Of a DNA stretch of 64,000 nt, positions 61,626 to 64,000 are shown in pieces; positions within the stretch are counted from its first letter, which is position 1, and every line of letters starts with the position of its first letter. Position numbers and translations under genes: made by a program. The stretch comes from Penelope pileata (Eukaryota > Chordata > Aves > Galliformes > Cracidae): positions 231,295 through 295,294 of the forward strand of contig WBMW01003217.1 in assembly GCA_013396635.1 (NCBI GenBank). Direction: 5' to 3'. Under the pieces are notes generated by a model. It did no database searches. It saw only the letters and a list, made by a program, of their open reading frames with translations, and was not told where the DNA came from.

Positions 61626-64000
61626 TTTCCCCCCCTTAAAGAGGGAATACATTCTCTTTATTTACATTTTAAAAGGCCTAAGAGGTCCAAACAAACGATG
61701 ACAAAAAACTAACCTGTTGCTGCTCACTGCCAGTCTTTTTTCTTGACTGTTCTAAGCTACTGACATTAACCATTTATAAGGCCAAGTGTAGAATCCAGCT
61801 TCATGGATTCTTTTTTCCCCTAGCTCAAATGAAGAAATACACTGCCTGTAAATCTTATTTGTCCTAGCTGCTATCAGTCTGTATCTTTACCAAAAACATT
61901 CCATCATATTCCTGCATTTACCATATGCAAATAAGGAAACACCGATAATGCACCCCCAAAGAATACAAGAATTCATCTTTGAAACAACCTCGCATAAAGC
62001 CTGAAAAAATGACTACTAGACAACCTGTAAAGAGTTGATACCAAGAGACACTAGATACTAAACAGAAGTGCCATCTGTCTGAGCAAATCATGATTTCTGG
62101 GTCTCGCTACTCCTATGAGTGTAGAAGTAAGAATTGCAGCCTCATCTACCACTGATATCTATTCACACCAGTTCAAAACAGCCAGAAACTGTTACTCTAC
62201 AAAAGGGCAGAAAGTCTTCAAAAGAAAATTCTCATCCCAGCATTGCAATTAAAACACCATTAATTTACAAGAGCCTCAAAAGGTGCTACATCATATTGCC
62301 TAGGGTTCTCCTTACCCCCTGAAATGTTACTAGAATGTTACTGTTAAAAAGTTCATTCTTCAGGGAGAATAAATAAAGAGCTGTTCTCAAGTACTTTCTT
62401 ACATAACAATTCTTCTGGATTATGTGCATATCTAGAGGTTGAACTCTTTTTTTTCCAATAAAGCACCACTAACAGCAACCTGAAAATGAAAAAAATAACA
62501 CAGCCGCTGCAACATAAGGCAGCAACCACAGCTTCAGAAAAACTGCCGGAGGTAAAGTGTCAGTTCCTTCTGCTTTATGCCATCTTCAGATAAACCAGTT
62601 TTCATTCTGACCTCAGCATTTGTGTGCGTCAGCTCTTCCAGTCCTATTTTTGGTTCACTCATATCAGTGTCCTAGAGAGTTCTGCCTGTTAAGTGCATTC
62701 TCCTTCGTGTCTAGCTTTTTGTAGTAAAGAATCCACTTCAGTACATAAAGATCTAGGGTGCAACCATGGGCGTCAAATTGCAATAGGACATATTTTTAGT
62801 TAAATGCCTGGCTTTAATATTGTTATTCACACAAATAAATAATAAAAATGAGCATTTTGCACTATAGGACAAAAGCTTCATTTTCTCCTTATTGAGCAAA
62901 ACAGAAAACTGCCCAGGAAGCTCAACTCAACTAGCTAGTTTCAGAGTTTTCAACTGAGGCAGACATTTGAATTTATTATCCAACATTGGACAACAGTAAA
63001 AGAGCTGGCAAGTGTTTGATTCAGTTGAAGTAAAATACTGATAGCAACTCATGCCTAGACTTGCAGTTCAGTATTACCAAAACCTAAACATCACTACTCA
63101 ATATTCTATTTCCAGTAGCTATTATGAAGCCTCCTCCTTACATTAGCAGTTGCACCAGAGACTCCCAAAGGTTCCCTTCACAGGAAGGCTCAGTTTGTCT
63201 GCTGGAGACCCCAGTTCTTCCACTCCTGAATATAAACAGAGCAGAAAGGCTTTCTGCTGGTCAAATGGACAACAAAGTACATTGACAACAAAGTCATAAG
63301 GAAAGCATGAGGACAGCAATACATTTTCAACTTTCTATTAGCCACCATATTCTTTACGCAGACCATTCCTAACAGTCAGGCTAGAGATTACTGTGGATCA
63401 TCCATGCCCTGAAAAGCCTCCACCAGCTTGAGAAATGCTATAGGTCTCTGAAGAAGACATATTGGTCTCTCTTTCTCTCCTTTCAAATGAGGGAATGGTG
63501 TCAATGAGGCTTTGCATAGTACCAGAATTCACCCCTTACTATACAGCTCCTGTATGACTGTAGATTGTACATTAGCTGAAGCTCTGTCACACAGACCCAG
63601 GAAACGTTTTCAGGTCCGTTACCAGGCTGATGAGATGAGGTGACAGCCTGGAAACCTTCTACCAGACACACAGGGCCAGAAACGGACACCTTTTCCTGCC
63701 CTAGAGTAAACACTGATACCGGAGAAAATGGCCCTTTAAAGCTAAGCATTGCTCACTTTCCCTTCTAATTCAGATTCACTTTGGAAAAAAGATTCTGCAG
63801 GTATTTTCTTTTAAACCGTTGGAAAGATGGAAGAATTATTTGGTCCTCTTAGCCTTGAAGTGTGAGCCATATTGCTCACTATAAGAATATATACAAGCAC
63901 AAGACAGTGTAGTTTCAAGTTTGGCATAAAGTCATTAAGCTCTTAGAAATTCAGCTATTTCATGATATCAACTACCAGTAGATAGTGTTGAAATAAAGAA
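61626..64000. other. unique sequence to window end, no gene seen
   Basis: No gene, RNA gene or further transposon is recognised. A short poly-T/poly-C patch (ttttcccccccttaaa) follows the CR1 tail at 61625-61639. The open frame at 63501-63749 (minus, 82 codons) shows no motif. Confidence 0.5.

Noticed and set aside
1..64000. CRISPR arrays, operons, bacterial promoters or terminators
   Set aside because: The repeat content is that of a bird nuclear genome. No regularly spaced repeats or clustered prokaryote-type genes are present.

Overview
The window looks like vertebrate nuclear DNA from a bird, most likely a galliform (chicken, turkey, quail or pheasant type). The evidence is a set of 5'-truncated CR1 LINE copies ending in the typical octamer tails (ATTCTATG or ATTCTGTG repeats), plus two fragments whose terminal repeat and adjacent leader match the mariner-like element known from chicken (Galluhop/Mariner1_GG type). 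The species call rests on recalled repeat families, not on a search. The DNA is AT-rich, has no CpG island that I can see, and is full of short homopolymer tracts and stop codons in all frames.

I find no host protein-coding gene, no convincing exon, and no tRNA, rRNA or known small RNA. The only reading frames with recognisable protein homology belong to CR1 ORF2 (reverse transcriptase and C-terminal region), plus N-terminal scraps of a mariner transposase. All other open frames have lengths expected by chance in 64 kb of such sequence. The window is therefore best described as intergenic DNA or the inside of a very large intron; I cannot tell which.

Layout: 1-573 is a CR1 3' end cut by the window edge, with a clean 156-codon C-terminal frame. 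3159-3580 and 6551-6917 are two CR1 copies on the minus strand. From 6.9 to 55 kb recognisable transposons are scarce: a 136-bp CR1 scrap (24458-24593), an ancient divergent CR1-type fragment (about 30955-31548), a mariner end (35629-35853), and an LTR-like or promoter-like GC-rich block with two perfect hairpins and a 15-bp tandem repeat (21887-22105). The 19 kb from 35854 to 54983 shows no recognisable transposon at all. From 55 to 61.6 kb repeats crowd together: a mariner copy interrupted by a nested CR1 (54984-55366), a small CR1 remnant (55728-55800), a CR1 of about 780 bp with frameshifts (56984-57760), an older CR1 in two pieces including the reverse transcriptase core (58545-58670 and 58853-59358), a poly-C tract holding a 6-N assembly gap (59469-59506), and a CR1 3' end (61399-61625).

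There is no pathway or operon here. The informative content is transposon history (a nested insertion with a visible target duplication, and two CR1 tail classes) and some short inverted or tandem repeats, the best being a 33-bp near-perfect palindrome at 5754-5786 and a paired inverted AP-1-type motif at 31907-31928. I found no evidence of a new biological system.
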